Notes under the pieces: generated by a model | What the model was told of the DNA's origin: nothing | The model's database searches: none | The model's input: the letters and a program-made list of their open reading frames with translations, nothing else | Origin: Papaver somniferum | Taxonomy: Eukaryota > Streptophyta > Magnoliopsida > Ranunculales > Papaveraceae | Direction of reading: 5' to 3' | NCBI RefSeq assembly: GCF_003573695.1 | Contig: NC_039366.1 | Coordinates: forward strand, 158,783,745 to 158,847,744 | Length of the DNA: 64,000 nucleotides | Shown here: one piece after another, positions 32,126-43,286 of the stretch | Layout of the letters: the number at the start of each line of letters is the position of its first letter | Numbering within the stretch: position 1 is the stretch's first letter | Program-made: the position numbers and the translations under genes

Positions 32126-35100
32126 CAATTAATCGGGGAGAACGATGAAAAGTCTCCTCACCATGAAGAATCGTGTCAGAGTGAGCTATCACTTGAACAA
32201 GAAGTCCAAGATGCCCCACGACAACTACAGGACGGCACTGACTCTACCACTGACGATCTTGAAACAATCAACATTGGGACTGAATACGATCCAAGGCCAA
32301 TCCTGATCAGTTCAGGACTATCACCAGAGGAGCGGACTGAGCTGATAAAATTGTTGAAAGAATATCAAGATGTCTTCGCCTGGACGTACGAAGAAATTTC
32401 AGGCCTGGATGACAAACTCGTCACTCATCACCTGCACATCGTCCCTGGTTAAAAAGTTGTCAAACAAACGCCCAGACAATTTAGACACGAAGTCGAGGAG
32501 CAAATCAAGGTTGAAATCCAGAAACTGTTGGCAGCAGAGTTCATCAAGCCTATTATTCATCCAACGTGGCTAGCGAATGTGGTACCTATTAAGAAAAAAA
32601 ATGGTCAAATCAGATGTTGTGTCGACTTCAGGAACTTGTTAAAATGTTGTCCAAAGGATGATTTTCCTCTACCCAACATTGACATGCTCGTCGATACAAC
32701 CAGTGGTCACGGTATGTTCTCATTCATGGATGGCTATAGTGGGTACAACCAGATCAAGATGTATGAACATGACGCCAACAAGACTGCGTTCCGTGCTCCC
32801 ATTGGGAATTTTCATTACACTATGATGCCTTTGGATTAAAGAATGCTGGTGCCACCCATCAACGAGCCATGACTGCCATATTCCACGACATGATGCACAA
32901 GCAAGTAGAAGACTGTGTTGATGATGTGGTGGTAAAATTGAAGACTCGAGCATCTCATCTCGAAGTTCTAATGCAGGTGTTTGAAAGATGCAGAGAATAC
33001 AAATTAAAAATGAATCCTTTAAAGTGCGCACTCGGAGTTTCTTCCAGAAAATTCTTAGGATTCCTGGTCACGGCTGAAGGGATCAAAGTCGACCCAGACA
33101 AGGCAAAAGCTATTACCACTATGCCTCCTCCACGAACCGTGACGTAACTACAGATCTTTATGGGCAAGGTAAATTATATTCGACGCTTCATTCCTGGATT
33201 AGCTCAACTCATTGCTTCGTTCACACCTCTGCTGAAAAAAGGAGAAAGCTTCACCTAGACAGCTGTTCAACAAGAAGATTTCCATAAAATATTACAGATA
33301 TTATTATCACCGGCCGTCATGAGGTCTCCAGTGCAGGGACAACCTCTGACTCTTTACACAGCCTCCAGTGACGTCGCCATCGGCGCACTCCTCGCTCAGG
33401 AAGACGACGAAGGCGTCGAACGACCGGTTTACTACTTCAGCCGCACAATGAGAGATGCTCAACTCCGATATCCAAAGGCCGAAAGGGCATGCCTGGCATT
33501 GGTACATGCAATCCAGAAGTTCATACATTACTTACTATCTAAAAGGGTCGTACTCATCTCCAAAGCTGATCCCATAAAGTTCTTGTTATCAAAGCCAGCC
33601 TTGATAGGGAGACCAGCGAAGTGGCTACTCCAGATGTCATAATTTGACATAGCTTGCACGCCACCTAAATCCATCAAAGGTCAAGCGGTCGCAGACTTGC
33701 TCGCTGCTTTTCCAGGGGAAGACACAACAACACTACATGAAGAAGTGCCCGGCGAATTCCCAGACATCTTGGTCATCAAGGAAGAAACATGGCTTCTATA
33801 CTTTGATGGATCTGCCACCCTTAGTAGTGACACCAGAGGAGCGGGTATAATACTGGTGAAGTTTTCTCACATTCGTTCAAGTTAGATTTCCACTGCACCA
33901 ACAACTCAGCAGAATATGAAGCCTTCCTATTAGGATTATCCTTGTCCAAGCAAGCAGGAGCAACACACCTTGAGATAAGGGGGGATTCAAAATTATTGGT
34001 CAACCAGATGAATGGAACGTATTCTCTCAAGGAAATCACACTTGCTACATTCAGAACTGAAGCTCAGCTACTGTTGACCTATTTTGCTGACGCAACGATC
34101 GTCCATACTGGACGGACTAACAATAGGTATGTTGATTGCCTAGCAACTCTCGCCTCCAAGCTGCAATTTGAAGGAGCGGAGAAAACGATCACTGTACAAA
34201 GGCGTACCGTATCTTCAACTTGGCTCACTCAGATAGAAGACATTCCATCAAACGATTGGCGATCACCCATCATTCATGAATTGAGCAGCTCTGTTTCATA
34301 AGGCCAAGTCAGCCTCAAAGAATTGAAGAACTACTTCTTGCTCCATGGAGGACTATACTATCGAAACCCTGATGGATCTCTATCACGATGTCTTGGGAGC
34401 AACGAAGCGGAAGAACAACTCAAGCGCATACATGAAGAAATCTGCGGGCAAACGTTAGTGGTAACACTTTACAGAAAGCTTCAAATAATGGGATACTACT
34501 GGCCATCCATGGAAATTCAGTCAAGAGATTTACAAGGATCTTGTCCTGATTGCCAAACACCTCCTCATCACTTGGAGATTTTGACAGTCCACCGCACCAG
34601 GGATTGGAAGGATCCTTACATCAAATACCTCCGGGATAACGAACTACCACTGGAAAAGAAGCAAGCATTCAAACTCATTCAGAAAGCTAAGAGATTCTTC
34701 TATCTCGATGGAATCTTATACCGCAAAATCTTTGGTGGGAATTTACTGAGGTGCTTAGCCGAACACGAAATCCCTACAATCCTGAAGGAAGTACATGATG
34801 GAGAACATCAAGGAAAGAGGAAACTATTTCTTCAAATTCATGAGAAATATTATTGGCCAACCATGGAAGATGATGCATCCCCACACGTTCATAGGTGTCA
34901 CCAATGCCAAACCCATGGTAATCTCATCCACACTCCTTGTCTCCCGTTGAATTCTGTGAATAGTCCGTGGCCTTTCTACATCTGGGGACTAGATATCATT
35001 GGGAAGATCAATCCAGCATCTTCAAAACAACATGAATACATCATCACTGCGACATAGTACTTTACCAAGTGGGTCGAAGTTATTCCTATTAGAAGCACCA

Positions 35101-35846
35101 CTGGAGTTACGATTGCCGCCTTCATTAAAGAGCACATAATATGCAGATTCAGAGTTCCTAAGCATATCATCACAGATAACGGAACTCCTTTTTCCAATCA
35201 AGATGTTGAGAATCTGCTCAATAAATATGGTATCAAACAAATCTTATCCACACCTTACTATCCACAAGGAAATGGTCAAGCAGAAAGTACCAACAAGACT
35301 TTGATCAGGATTATCAGTCGGACGATTCATGACAATCCTCGATCATGGCATGAGCAATTACCCATGACTCTATGGGCTTACAGAACTGCACCAAGGAGCT
35401 CGATCGGTACTTCACCATATTCCCTTGTCTTTGGAGCCGACGCCATACTTCCAGCAGAAATCAAAGTTCCCTCAACCAGGATTGCAGCATCCAGTGGTGT
35501 ACAATGGGATGAGGCTGAAATCTCCAGATCAAGGATCGCTGAGATATATATGCTTGAATCAAGGAGTACCAAGGTGAAAAAATATGTGGAAGCTTACAAA
35601 CAGAGGATCTCTAGAGCCTACAACAAAATGGTAAGACCTCGAACATTTCAAGTAGGAGATGTGGTATTAAAGACGGCAAAGCACATTCAACAAGACATGT
35701 ATGCTCCTAAGTTCTCTCCTAAATGGGAAGGGTCATATGTTGTTATCAAAGCAGTGTCTAGAGGATATTACAAAATTTTAGTAATCGATGGAGGAAAGGA
35801 AGGAAACATCATCAATGGCAAATGGCTCAAAGCTTATTATGCCTGA
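32126..35846 (+). pseudogene. Gypsy-2 pol: RT, RNase H, second RNase H, integrase (broken)
   Basis: Domains in order. RT 32280-33145, with FMDGYSGYNQIKM and an active site reading C-V-D-D (32914-32925) where Y-V-D-D is usual. Connection RNase H 33160-33640 (LYTASSDVAIGALLAQ). Second, archaeal-type RNase H 33790-34180 with DGS (33805), EYEAF and GDSKLLVNQ, a Tat hallmark. Two H2C2-like units (about 34420-34555 and 34790-34910, CPDC and CHQC). Integrase with D 34992, D 35175, E 35283 and a C-terminal domain to TGA 35844. Breaks: stops at 32123, 32450, 33145, 33256, 33640, 34299 and 35055; frameshifts near 32831 and 33870. Not functional. Confidence 0.9.
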
Positions 35847-36041
35847 TCCATGAAACAAACTACCTCTTCATCATTTCAAGCATTTTCAAAAATGTAATTT
35901 CATTCCTCCAAAGAGCATGTGAATGCTCCTTTGCTCATTAAACATTTCATAAATGAGCAAAATTCGTTCATACCATGATCAACTGTTTCACATAACTAGA
36001 AACTCAGATTTATTCAAAAAACAACAACCACAAATGCTCAC
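35847..36041. other. Short spacer between convergent pol and antisense gene
   Basis: 195 bp between the integrase stop and the minus-strand antisense stop. AT-rich, with GCTCATTAAACATTTCATAAATGAGC (35934-35959) forming a possible hairpin: GCTCATT pairs with AATGAGC. The sense and antisense transcripts probably end here. Confidence 0.45.
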
Positions 36042-37034
36042 TCATAGCAAACCATCCAGCAACGTATAATCCCTGTAAGAAGCCTCGTCAAGCTTCTTCT
36101 GAAAAATCATGGTCTTTGCATTCAAGTCTTCGACCGCTTTCTCAACCCTTGCTGACTCCAGAGCCAGTATCCTCTCCTCATCTAGTAAAGCGGCATTCAT
36201 GGAAATTACATCGGCAGCCTCTGCCGCCTTATGAACCTTGATTATCTCAAGACGACGACGGGGCCAGCTTACATTGAATCGAAATATCTCACAATTCGAG
36301 ATCATTTCATCCCATTTGTGCAGTTAATGGTTTTTGAAGTCTCGCAAATGCATCTGGTTCATTTCCTCGATGATCGTCAATAGCCCCGCTACCGTGGTTA
36401 AAAGTGTTGGAAGAAAACCTTTCCACGCTTCTGTGGTAGCAATGTGACCATACCTCTTCCAAATCTTTGTGTACAAAGGCGCATGACATTTGGGAATCAC
36501 GAATCCACCGACCACTTCATTGTCTGGGAAGGTATTAATCAATGGAGCTTCGAATAAGAGTCCAGCGGTTGGGTATTCACGAACATGGACACTGTCTCTA
36601 GTCTCCACGGATCCTGCAGAATCTTCACATGCCTAGTTGCTGCTTTCCTCAACCTCAACCATGGTCACGGACTTTCCACTATTTCTTCGTCTAGCATCGA
36701 CGACGACCGGACATCCGCCTACGATGAAACGAAGGAGTGTTAATCCCGGGACTCAGTACAATCTCAAGAGTCATAAGTTTACTTACAGACGATCCAACTT
36801 CAGCACGAGCCGATCCATACCGGGCAGGAGCTCTAACAGTCCGTTTAGGCCTTGCATTATGAGGAGTATCATTCTTCTTACAGTCCTACGACAAATCATT
36901 CTCTTGTGATCAACAATATCGATCGAACAGAGACAAGAAAGGAGAAGAATAAGTGTATAACTTACTGAGATAGACATTGTTATTTCACGCTTCGACTGAA
37001 GATCATCTTGAGAAGAAATGCTATTGCTCGACAT
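36042..37034 (-). pseudogene. Antisense spliced gene of Gypsy-2, conserved GGF/YGHI module
   Basis: Minus strand. Exon 1 37034-36966 begins at ATG (MSSNSISSQDDLQSK) and ends at a GTAAGT donor. Exon 2 36885-36787 (33 codons, basic: RPKRTVRAPARYGSARAEV) lies between a TCGTAG acceptor and a GTAAGT donor. Exon 3 starts at 36718 after TCGTAG. All joins are phase 0; introns are 80 and 68 nt. Exon 3 holds the module shared with Gypsy-1 (REYPTAGLLFEAP, VVGGFVIPKCHAPLYTKIW, YGHIATTEAW). It is broken by a frameshift with TGA near 36665, a TAG near 36634 and a TAA at 36324, after which the frame stays open to 36042. Function unknown. Confidence 0.6.
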
Positions 37035-37131
37035 GATGACAAGGAGGTAGGATCAAAACTTCTCTGCACGATGAAACTGACTCAGGAATGGAAGAAATAT
37101 TTGCGTGGATCATAGATTTGGAGTCTTGAAG

Positions 37132-37144
37132 ATATATATATATA
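37132..37144. repeat. (AT)n run
   Basis: Short TATATATATATAT in the spacer between the two antisense ORFs. Confidence 0.6.
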
Positions 37145-37537
37145 TCAGGCGATAGTCATCACTCACGAATAGTCAACACAGTTACGAGTTTCACTGAAAC
37201 CCTAGGCTTCAAAGATCGATACTGAAGACGCGGAGGAAAATAACGCACTAGGGACTGAACATCACGGGTCAAAGGATAGGCCACGCGGCCTTGTACACGT
37301 CATGAATTCTCAGTCGTGTGTTATGTTACTTCTCATGAAAATCGAAAAGTCATGATTAATTTGGATGTATGGACATTGGTCCATGTCATGGATTAGAATA
37401 AATCGATGTTAAAAAAATGTTCATCATTCAGAAGAAAAGTCTAATTGAAGTAAAGTCATTTAAACAGTCAAAAGAAAGATATCCACTATGAAGACTAAAA
37501 GGGAATGCTCTAACGTTTAAAGAAGATGGAAGTAAAA

Positions 37538-38092
37538 CTACTCGTCGGACTCATCCGAATTGTCAGATTCATCATCACTGTCCTTCTCGGAATCATCTTC
37601 TTCAGAGTCACTGTCAGAATCATTGGTGAATTCCGGTGGACGGAAGATAACATCATCATCTGAATCCGAGCTATCTTCTGCTGCAGCTTCAGCTTCAATT
37701 TTCTTCATCGTCCTCTGATGCTCTCTTTCATATCGATCAGGCTTAATGTAACGCTCGGATGGTTCCAATGTGATCTCTCCTTCAGAAGCATCAGCATCAG
37801 AATCAGAAGGCACTCCATCCAAGAATCGACGTTTCTCCTCAACCCTCTGTCTCTTACACCGGGTGCGATCTTTCTCACGTTGACGGGCATCCTCCTTTTT
37901 GTCTTCAACTCCTCTTTTCTTGAGTTCAGCAAAAGAGACTCTTCGCTCACCCAAGGGAACATTAGGATTCGCCCCTTCATGGGGAACCCTAGCCTTTGAT
38001 TTCGCTACCGGAGCATCGGAATCCTCATCAGAAGAGCCAGAGGAAGAAGAGGAATACCAATAATCGTAATTGTTGTTGTTGTTGGTCGACAT
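37538..38092 (-). CDS. Second antisense ORF of Gypsy-2, Asp/Glu/Ser-rich protein
   Basis: Complete 184-codon minus-strand frame from ATG 38092 (MSTNNNNNYDYWYSSSS) to TAG 37538, without internal stops. It has an N-terminal Asn/Ser tract, a basic central part (VEDKKEDARQREKDRTRCKRQR), and a C-terminal run of acidic repeats (SDSDSEEDD, EKDSDDESDNSDESDE). The composition resembles nuclear scaffold or chromatin-type acidic proteins, but that is composition only. The ATG is just after a possible intron end (CCCGGTTCCAG at 38096). It lies upstream of the other antisense gene; both may belong to one transcript or be two genes. Confidence 0.55.
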   Translation of the reverse strand: MSTNNNNNYDYWYSSSSSGSSDEDSDAPVAKSKARVPHEGANPNVPLGERRVSFAELKKRGVEDKKEDARQREKDRTRCKRQRVEEKRRFLDGVPSDSDADASEGEITLEPSERYIKPDRYEREHQRTMKKIEAEAAAEDSSDSDDDVIFRPPEFTNDSDSDSEEDDSEKDSDDESDNSDESDE

Positions 38093-39491
38093 TTTCTGGA
38101 ACCGGGAGATCAAAGATTACTACTATGTAAACAAACCAACATCAGCAAAAAAGGTAACTCTGAACTCTTACCTCTTCACAATTCTACTAATGGTAGTAGT
38201 TATGCCGTAAGAGTTAACACCTCAAAATCGTTCGTCTCTTCGAAAACTGCAAAATGAACGAAACTTTATTTAATTTCCGAAACTGATTTTTCATAAAATC
38301 ACGGACACAATTTTCATAATGTGAACATTCACACAACTGACCTATGAAGTTTATAACAATAAAATATTTCATTATAAATATATTGTCTATCTTCGAAGGT
38401 TCCTCAAAACACACGCTTTGATTTTTCGAAAAAAGCAGCAATTAATGCAACTTGCATACATAAACTCTCAAGGATTTTATTTAATGAAAACAAACTCATG
38501 AAAATAAAATATATCATCATATTTTGCACAATATATGTCACGGCTGCATATATATATATAAATAAAAAAAACTATTTTTCCTTCGTATCGTCGTTATTTG
38601 TCTTTAAAACGAAGGTTTACTTCAAAAGTTTTGTATTTACATGAAAGCTCATAAGCAAAATTTTATCACTGGACACAAGTTCATCATATGAATTTCCCTT
38701 CGAGTCGTCGTAATTTGCCTTTAAAACGAAGGATTATTTCGATTTCGTGAAAATTTACTCATTTTATGATAAAACCGTGGCACACATGAAAGCTCATACA
38801 CTAAGTTTTATCACTGGAACTAGGTTCATATACTAAAAAAAGAATCTCTCCTAAATCAGGGATTATAGTTAGTTTTCAAAACTAACGATCGAACGAACAT
38901 ACGTTTTCAAAAACGAGGGTTTTTTCATAAAACTCACACTAATATACACACATGTATATAACTTCATCACAATCAAAACATGAAAAACTCATGAAATCAG
39001 CAAAAAAAAAAAAGAAACCTTGGCGAGTCGGCCGGAAGTTGGCCGGCGACGGAGGTCGGACGACGGCGAAGTTCCGGCAAATTTTTTTCCTCCACTCGCT
39101 ACTGACGTGAAGGTGATGGAGAGGTGATGAAGGGCTGGCCGTGTGTGTGAAGGAGAAATAAAAAAAAAAAGAAAAGGATTAATTCCTTTTATACCAAATT
39201 TTATTTCCAAAACCTAATTTCACAAGGATTTCCTTATTGGGCCCGACCCGCGAATCCTAACCGACCACGGACTCGTCGTCCAAACCAGCGGTTCAACATC
39301 AATTTATGCTCATCAAACGACGCTCCAATCATGACATTGAAGCCTTCATCAAGTCGTGGTTTGCTCATGCTCTCTAAATCCGGTAACGTCTCAACTTACG
39401 ACTAAGTTCAATTACTGGTATTATTATTTATGGCCGGACCATTTAATACTGACTGAGGAACACAACTTTCCTCAGTAAGCAGGGGACTTAA
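38093..39491 (-). promoter_or_regulatory. Promoter, leader and 5' intron region of the antisense gene; sense polypurine tract
   Basis: Read on the minus strand: TATAAAA (39193-39187), then a CT-rich leader with TCTCCTTCACACACAC and GC-rich CGCCGGCC patches (39160-39020), a possible GT donor in CCAAGGTTTC (around 39016), and AT-rich sequence to the acceptor CAG at 38096 just before ATG 38092. This is the usual shape of a plant Pol II promoter with a 5' intron. On the plus strand GCAGGGGACTTAA (39479-39491) is the polypurine tract before the 3' LTR. Confidence 0.5.
39187..39193 (-). promoter_or_regulatory. TATA box of the Gypsy-2 antisense gene
   Basis: TATAAAA on the minus strand (GGTATAAAAGGAATTAAT), about 1.1 kb before ATG 38092 and 30-40 bp ahead of a pyrimidine-rich leader. 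Confidence 0.5.
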
Positions 39492-42033
39492 TGTAGATGG
39501 TGGATTTTCGACAAGGGATAAAATCATAAACTCATAATTATACGAAGCTCTGATCCAGCAATCAGACGTGAGTATTGAGACACGGGTCTCTCATTGAATT
39601 CTCAACGGAGAGTACTTTCTCTCAGAGTACATGTAGATATGTAGTCTCACGACTGGACAACGGCATATCTCATGAACACTGAACACTTTCAGTGATTATT
39701 TCTATATAGTATCACGAGATGGACGGCTCCTAGACAGCTCGCTCTGCTAGTATAGAGCGATAACGTCTTCAGGAACAAACAACGAGTTTACCCTGACTAT
39801 ATAAAGGATATGACTTACCAAAAAGCTCATATCGGGATGATTAATGCTCCTAGACAGCTTCCTCTGCTAGTATAGAGCCACAAAGTTAATTATTCCTAAT
39901 TAAGATTAATTCTGCCGTGACATTCACTACTGAATTCCCAGAATAATCTATTATTGCTCTTATTCCATGGTCGAATCCACGAATGGTCCCATGGAATGGC
40001 AATAACAATTGCTCTTATTCCATGGACTGGTCCCATGGAATGGCAATAAACAATTGTTCTGATTCTATGATCGAATCCACGACTTGATCTCATAGAATAA
40101 CAATAACTGTATTATCTCATTACTCCGATTTCATGATCGAATCCACAACTGGTCTCATAAATGGTAATAAATAAATATTAATTACTCCGATTCTATGGTC
40201 GAATCTACGATCCCATGGAATGATAATGCTCACTTTATTATTCTGAATTCGTAGTCAAATCCTCAGCTGATCCTATGAATTAATAATAAACATCTTATTA
40301 CTCAGTTTTGTGAATTATTCTCCACTGAATTCCACAATTAGTAATAAATAATCAACAACCGGGCATCTGAGCTACCTCTAAGTAAGCCCTGATTCAAATG
40401 GTGAAGGTGTATTCAACGATGATACCCTAATTTTGGCATATTTTCTCGAATGGATGCTCAATTGCATGCCAGAAAATATCAAAATTCTCAGGACTGAGAC
40501 GCGGACGCCTTGGGGACACGAGCATGCTATCTTGACCGACCAAGATTGGCTCTTTGGTTTACAGAAGCCGGTCCCATCAAGTTTCACAGTTTTGACCTAA
40601 TTGCACGTATTAGGTCCAAGACTCTTTCAAACACTTTGGATTTTCATGACCCTATAGTCGGTCCCTCACTCCGTCATAATTAATTAGGTTTTCTCACCTA
40701 AGGCTCAGATGAGCATCTTCGAATAAATGATTAAACCAGCATTTAATCATTCTTTCACCAATAAATCGTCAACTCTTCAGGAGTTCTTTGTATTTGCTCA
40801 CGTGAGCATATGGACACTACATGGTTAATCCACGGTCCCATGTAGTCGCTCCCTCCTTCGTCCCATGGTTAAAATTCTGACGAACCATGAATTGATCATC
40901 AATTGATCAAATTAGGGTTTCTGAATCCAAGGATCATCATTCCAGATTCCAACCTTAATAATTTTACGACGACCTCACAGTCATTAATCTTATTAATTAT
41001 GCTCGGTTCAACAACCAGTACTTTAATTAATATTTTTGTCACGCTGCCAATAATCCATCAGATGAGCAACACTTGCTCAGATGATCAAATATTCAACAGT
41101 TCATCACATGAGCAACACTTGCTCAGATGATGAATATTTTCTCAAACCAAGGAATATTGGTTCAACAATCAATATTCAACGATCCATCGAATGAGAAATA
41201 CTTGCTCACTTCATCATAAGAACTATACCTCTGTCTCATGACATGTTCAACTCATGAGTTTCAGAACGTCATGTTCAACTCAGCAACTACATGGACTCAT
41301 CGTCCCATCAAACCACGAAGTCATCAATTGACTAACATACCACGAGACGTCAATCGTGTCACTTTGGAGGATATCACTTAGGGTTTTGGTCTGGCGGTCT
41401 ACGTCACGTGTGTTCAAACACACAATGGAATGTGAGCAAGTCGTGCAATCAGTTGAAGGAATTCACGAGGTAGTGGGTGGAAAATCGACCAAGTCTCCAC
41501 ACGTTGAGCAACTGGTTTCAAACACGATCTCCACTTCCCCACTCCTTGATTCCATCAATTGTCACACTTCATGGGATCATGGTGTCTAAAATTCCAGCAA
41601 TATAAATAAGTCTCCGAATCATGATTGAATCATGAGCATCAACAGTATCATCAATCTCACGTCTCATTGACAACACGAGATCATAAACTCATCAATTGAG
41701 CAACTACTCTCAATTGAGCAATTTCAATCATTCAGAGCTTATCATATTCATAATTCACATACCCAAAATCTTTGATTACCATTGAATCCACACATTTCCC
41801 AGCTTCCCTCATACAGATCAACCCATCCTCTCTTGTGACCGAATTTACTCTGGAACGTTCATTGTCTTGATTTAGGCCGGAGTACTACAGATTGATCTCT
41901 CGAATCTAAAGCACCCCCTTTGCAGCGGTGCATCTGTGTGAGGTTTAACACTTTGCTCGGTTCGAGAAGTCTCCTCCGCACGGTCGTCTCCTCAATTCCT
42001 TAAAAACCAGCAAATCGTTTTTCCCCATCTACA
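39492..42033 (+). repeat. Gypsy-2 3' LTR with 1 kb internal deletion
   Basis: 2542 bp. It matches the Gypsy-1 LTR except that the segment equivalent to about 14506-15519, the whole GC-rich palindrome array, is missing. The junction is GATA|CCCTAATTTT at about 40424. Confidence 0.9.
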
Positions 42034-42561
42034 GTAAGGAGCGCAAATGTAACTGAATTGCTTGAAGGTGTAATTCAGTCTCAATTACATTCCAGTACGA
42101 AGTTATGATAGTAGGCTAGTGTCTGTAGTGGTTTAATACAGTTTGGTGTTCAAATCTGGACTAGGTCCTGGGGTTTTTTGCATTGCGGTTTCCTCGTTAA
42201 CAAAAATTTTGGTGTCTGTGTTATTTCTTTTCCACATTATATTGTTTATCTTTATAATTGAAATATCACAGGTTGTACGTTAATCAATCAAAGTAGATAT
42301 ATTCATCCTTGTTTGTTGGATACTACTTGATTGATTCTTGGATATTGATCTTTGGAATAGTCCAAGTACTCTCACACATAATTAGGTTCACTGACTTGGT
42401 TTTGTAAACATTCTAATTGTGAGAGAAAGAGATATTAACTCTTCATATAATTCCTTGATTGAGATTCATTAAGTTGAAATCTCGGTATTATATTCGAGTT
42501 TAGTCCATACAGGTTGCCAAAGAAAAAGTTGGTGGTGCATTTTGGTACCCTCACGTTTTCA
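42034..42561 (+). repeat. Family A LTR2, 3' part
   Basis: Resumes at GTAAGGAGCGCAAATG (compare 2385) and ends in GTTTTCA at 42561 before a primer-binding site. Contains the conserved iMet-LTR core (42159-42200). Confidence 0.88.
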
Positions 42562-42562
42562 A

Positions 42563-42575
42563 TTGGTGTCAGAGC
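42563..42575 (+). promoter_or_regulatory. Primer-binding site, tRNA-iMet type (family A, unit 2)
   Basis: TTGGTGTCAGAGC, identical to the site at 2915. Confidence 0.85.
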
Positions 42576-42632
42576 AAGCAAACACGGAAAACCTAATAAG
42601 TTTGTATTTGTAGACGATCGAGCCTGTAACAA

Positions 42633-43286
42633 ATGAGTCAAAGTATGGTTTTTAATTTACCAATTAAAGACTCAATGTACGTTCTTCCCAGAATAAAAAA
42701 CAATACGAGGAAAGAGATTTCCTTATTCGGAAATACACATCTCCTGTGTGTACAACCGAGAAGTTTATCAAACCTTCTGAGAAAACAGTTGCACAACAGG
42801 TTCATTAATTATCATAATAAACCTGTATTCAAAACTGTCTGTGCAGTTAAGGACCTGACCACGAAACGTGCTCTCAATCACTTTCTTCATGACAGAGTTA
42901 ATGATAAACTACTTCAATCAAAAGAGCGAAGCAATGTTTTTCTTAAAAAACGATTAGAGGAAAGCATGAAATAGAAAATATCTAGAAGATAAAACTCAAT
43001 GAATCAAGAGATGATCTAATCCAAACACTTTCAATGATTGATAACTTGGAAAAAGAGCTATCTAGATAAAACCACCATGTGGTCAAGTAAAAAAAAACAC
43101 AGTATCCTCTCCAGAAAACCTAGAAAGCACAAATCCTCATGGTTTTTAGCATGTCATAAAAATGGTTTCAAGTACCTTTAAAAGTATATCCAGTACACAA
43201 AAGAAAAGTAAATCTGATCTCGTTGGATCTCGGAAATTTTTTCTCAGTGTAAACAGGAAGGTCATAAGAAACCTTGCAGAAATAAT
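42633..43286 (+). pseudogene. Family A ORF1, gag-like (unit 2)
   Basis: ATG 42633 opens 113 codons (MSQSMVFNLPIKDS...) ending at 42974. After it comes decayed coiled-coil-like sequence and a knuckle relic CKQEGHKKPC at about 43249-43278, in which the first Cys of a CCHC motif is missing. A solo LTR then interrupts the frame at 43287. It is better preserved than the copy at 2985, which has stops within the same segment. Gag role inferred from position and knuckle. Confidence 0.5.

Larger units (their letters stand above)
29411..42033 (+). mobile_element. Gypsy-2, 5'-truncated Tat-type element (12.6 kb)
   Basis: Same family as Gypsy-1. The 5' LTR lacks its first about 2.1 kb, and about 145 bp of the host LTR2 next to it is also missing (compare 2241-2387), so one deletion removed both. 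The 3' LTR ends in CCATCTACA at 42033, after which LTR2 resumes with GTAAGGAGCG. It carries gag-protease, all pol domains with stops, two antisense ORFs and a 3' LTR with a 1 kb internal deletion. Confidence 0.88.

Noticed and set aside
32720..33528. Minus-strand frames opposite RT and RNase H
   Set aside because: Shadows of the pol coding strand.
38989..39210. 73-codon minus-strand frame with Phe-rich start
   Set aside because: It overlaps the predicted TATA box and CT-rich leader of the antisense gene and looks like a leader read by chance.
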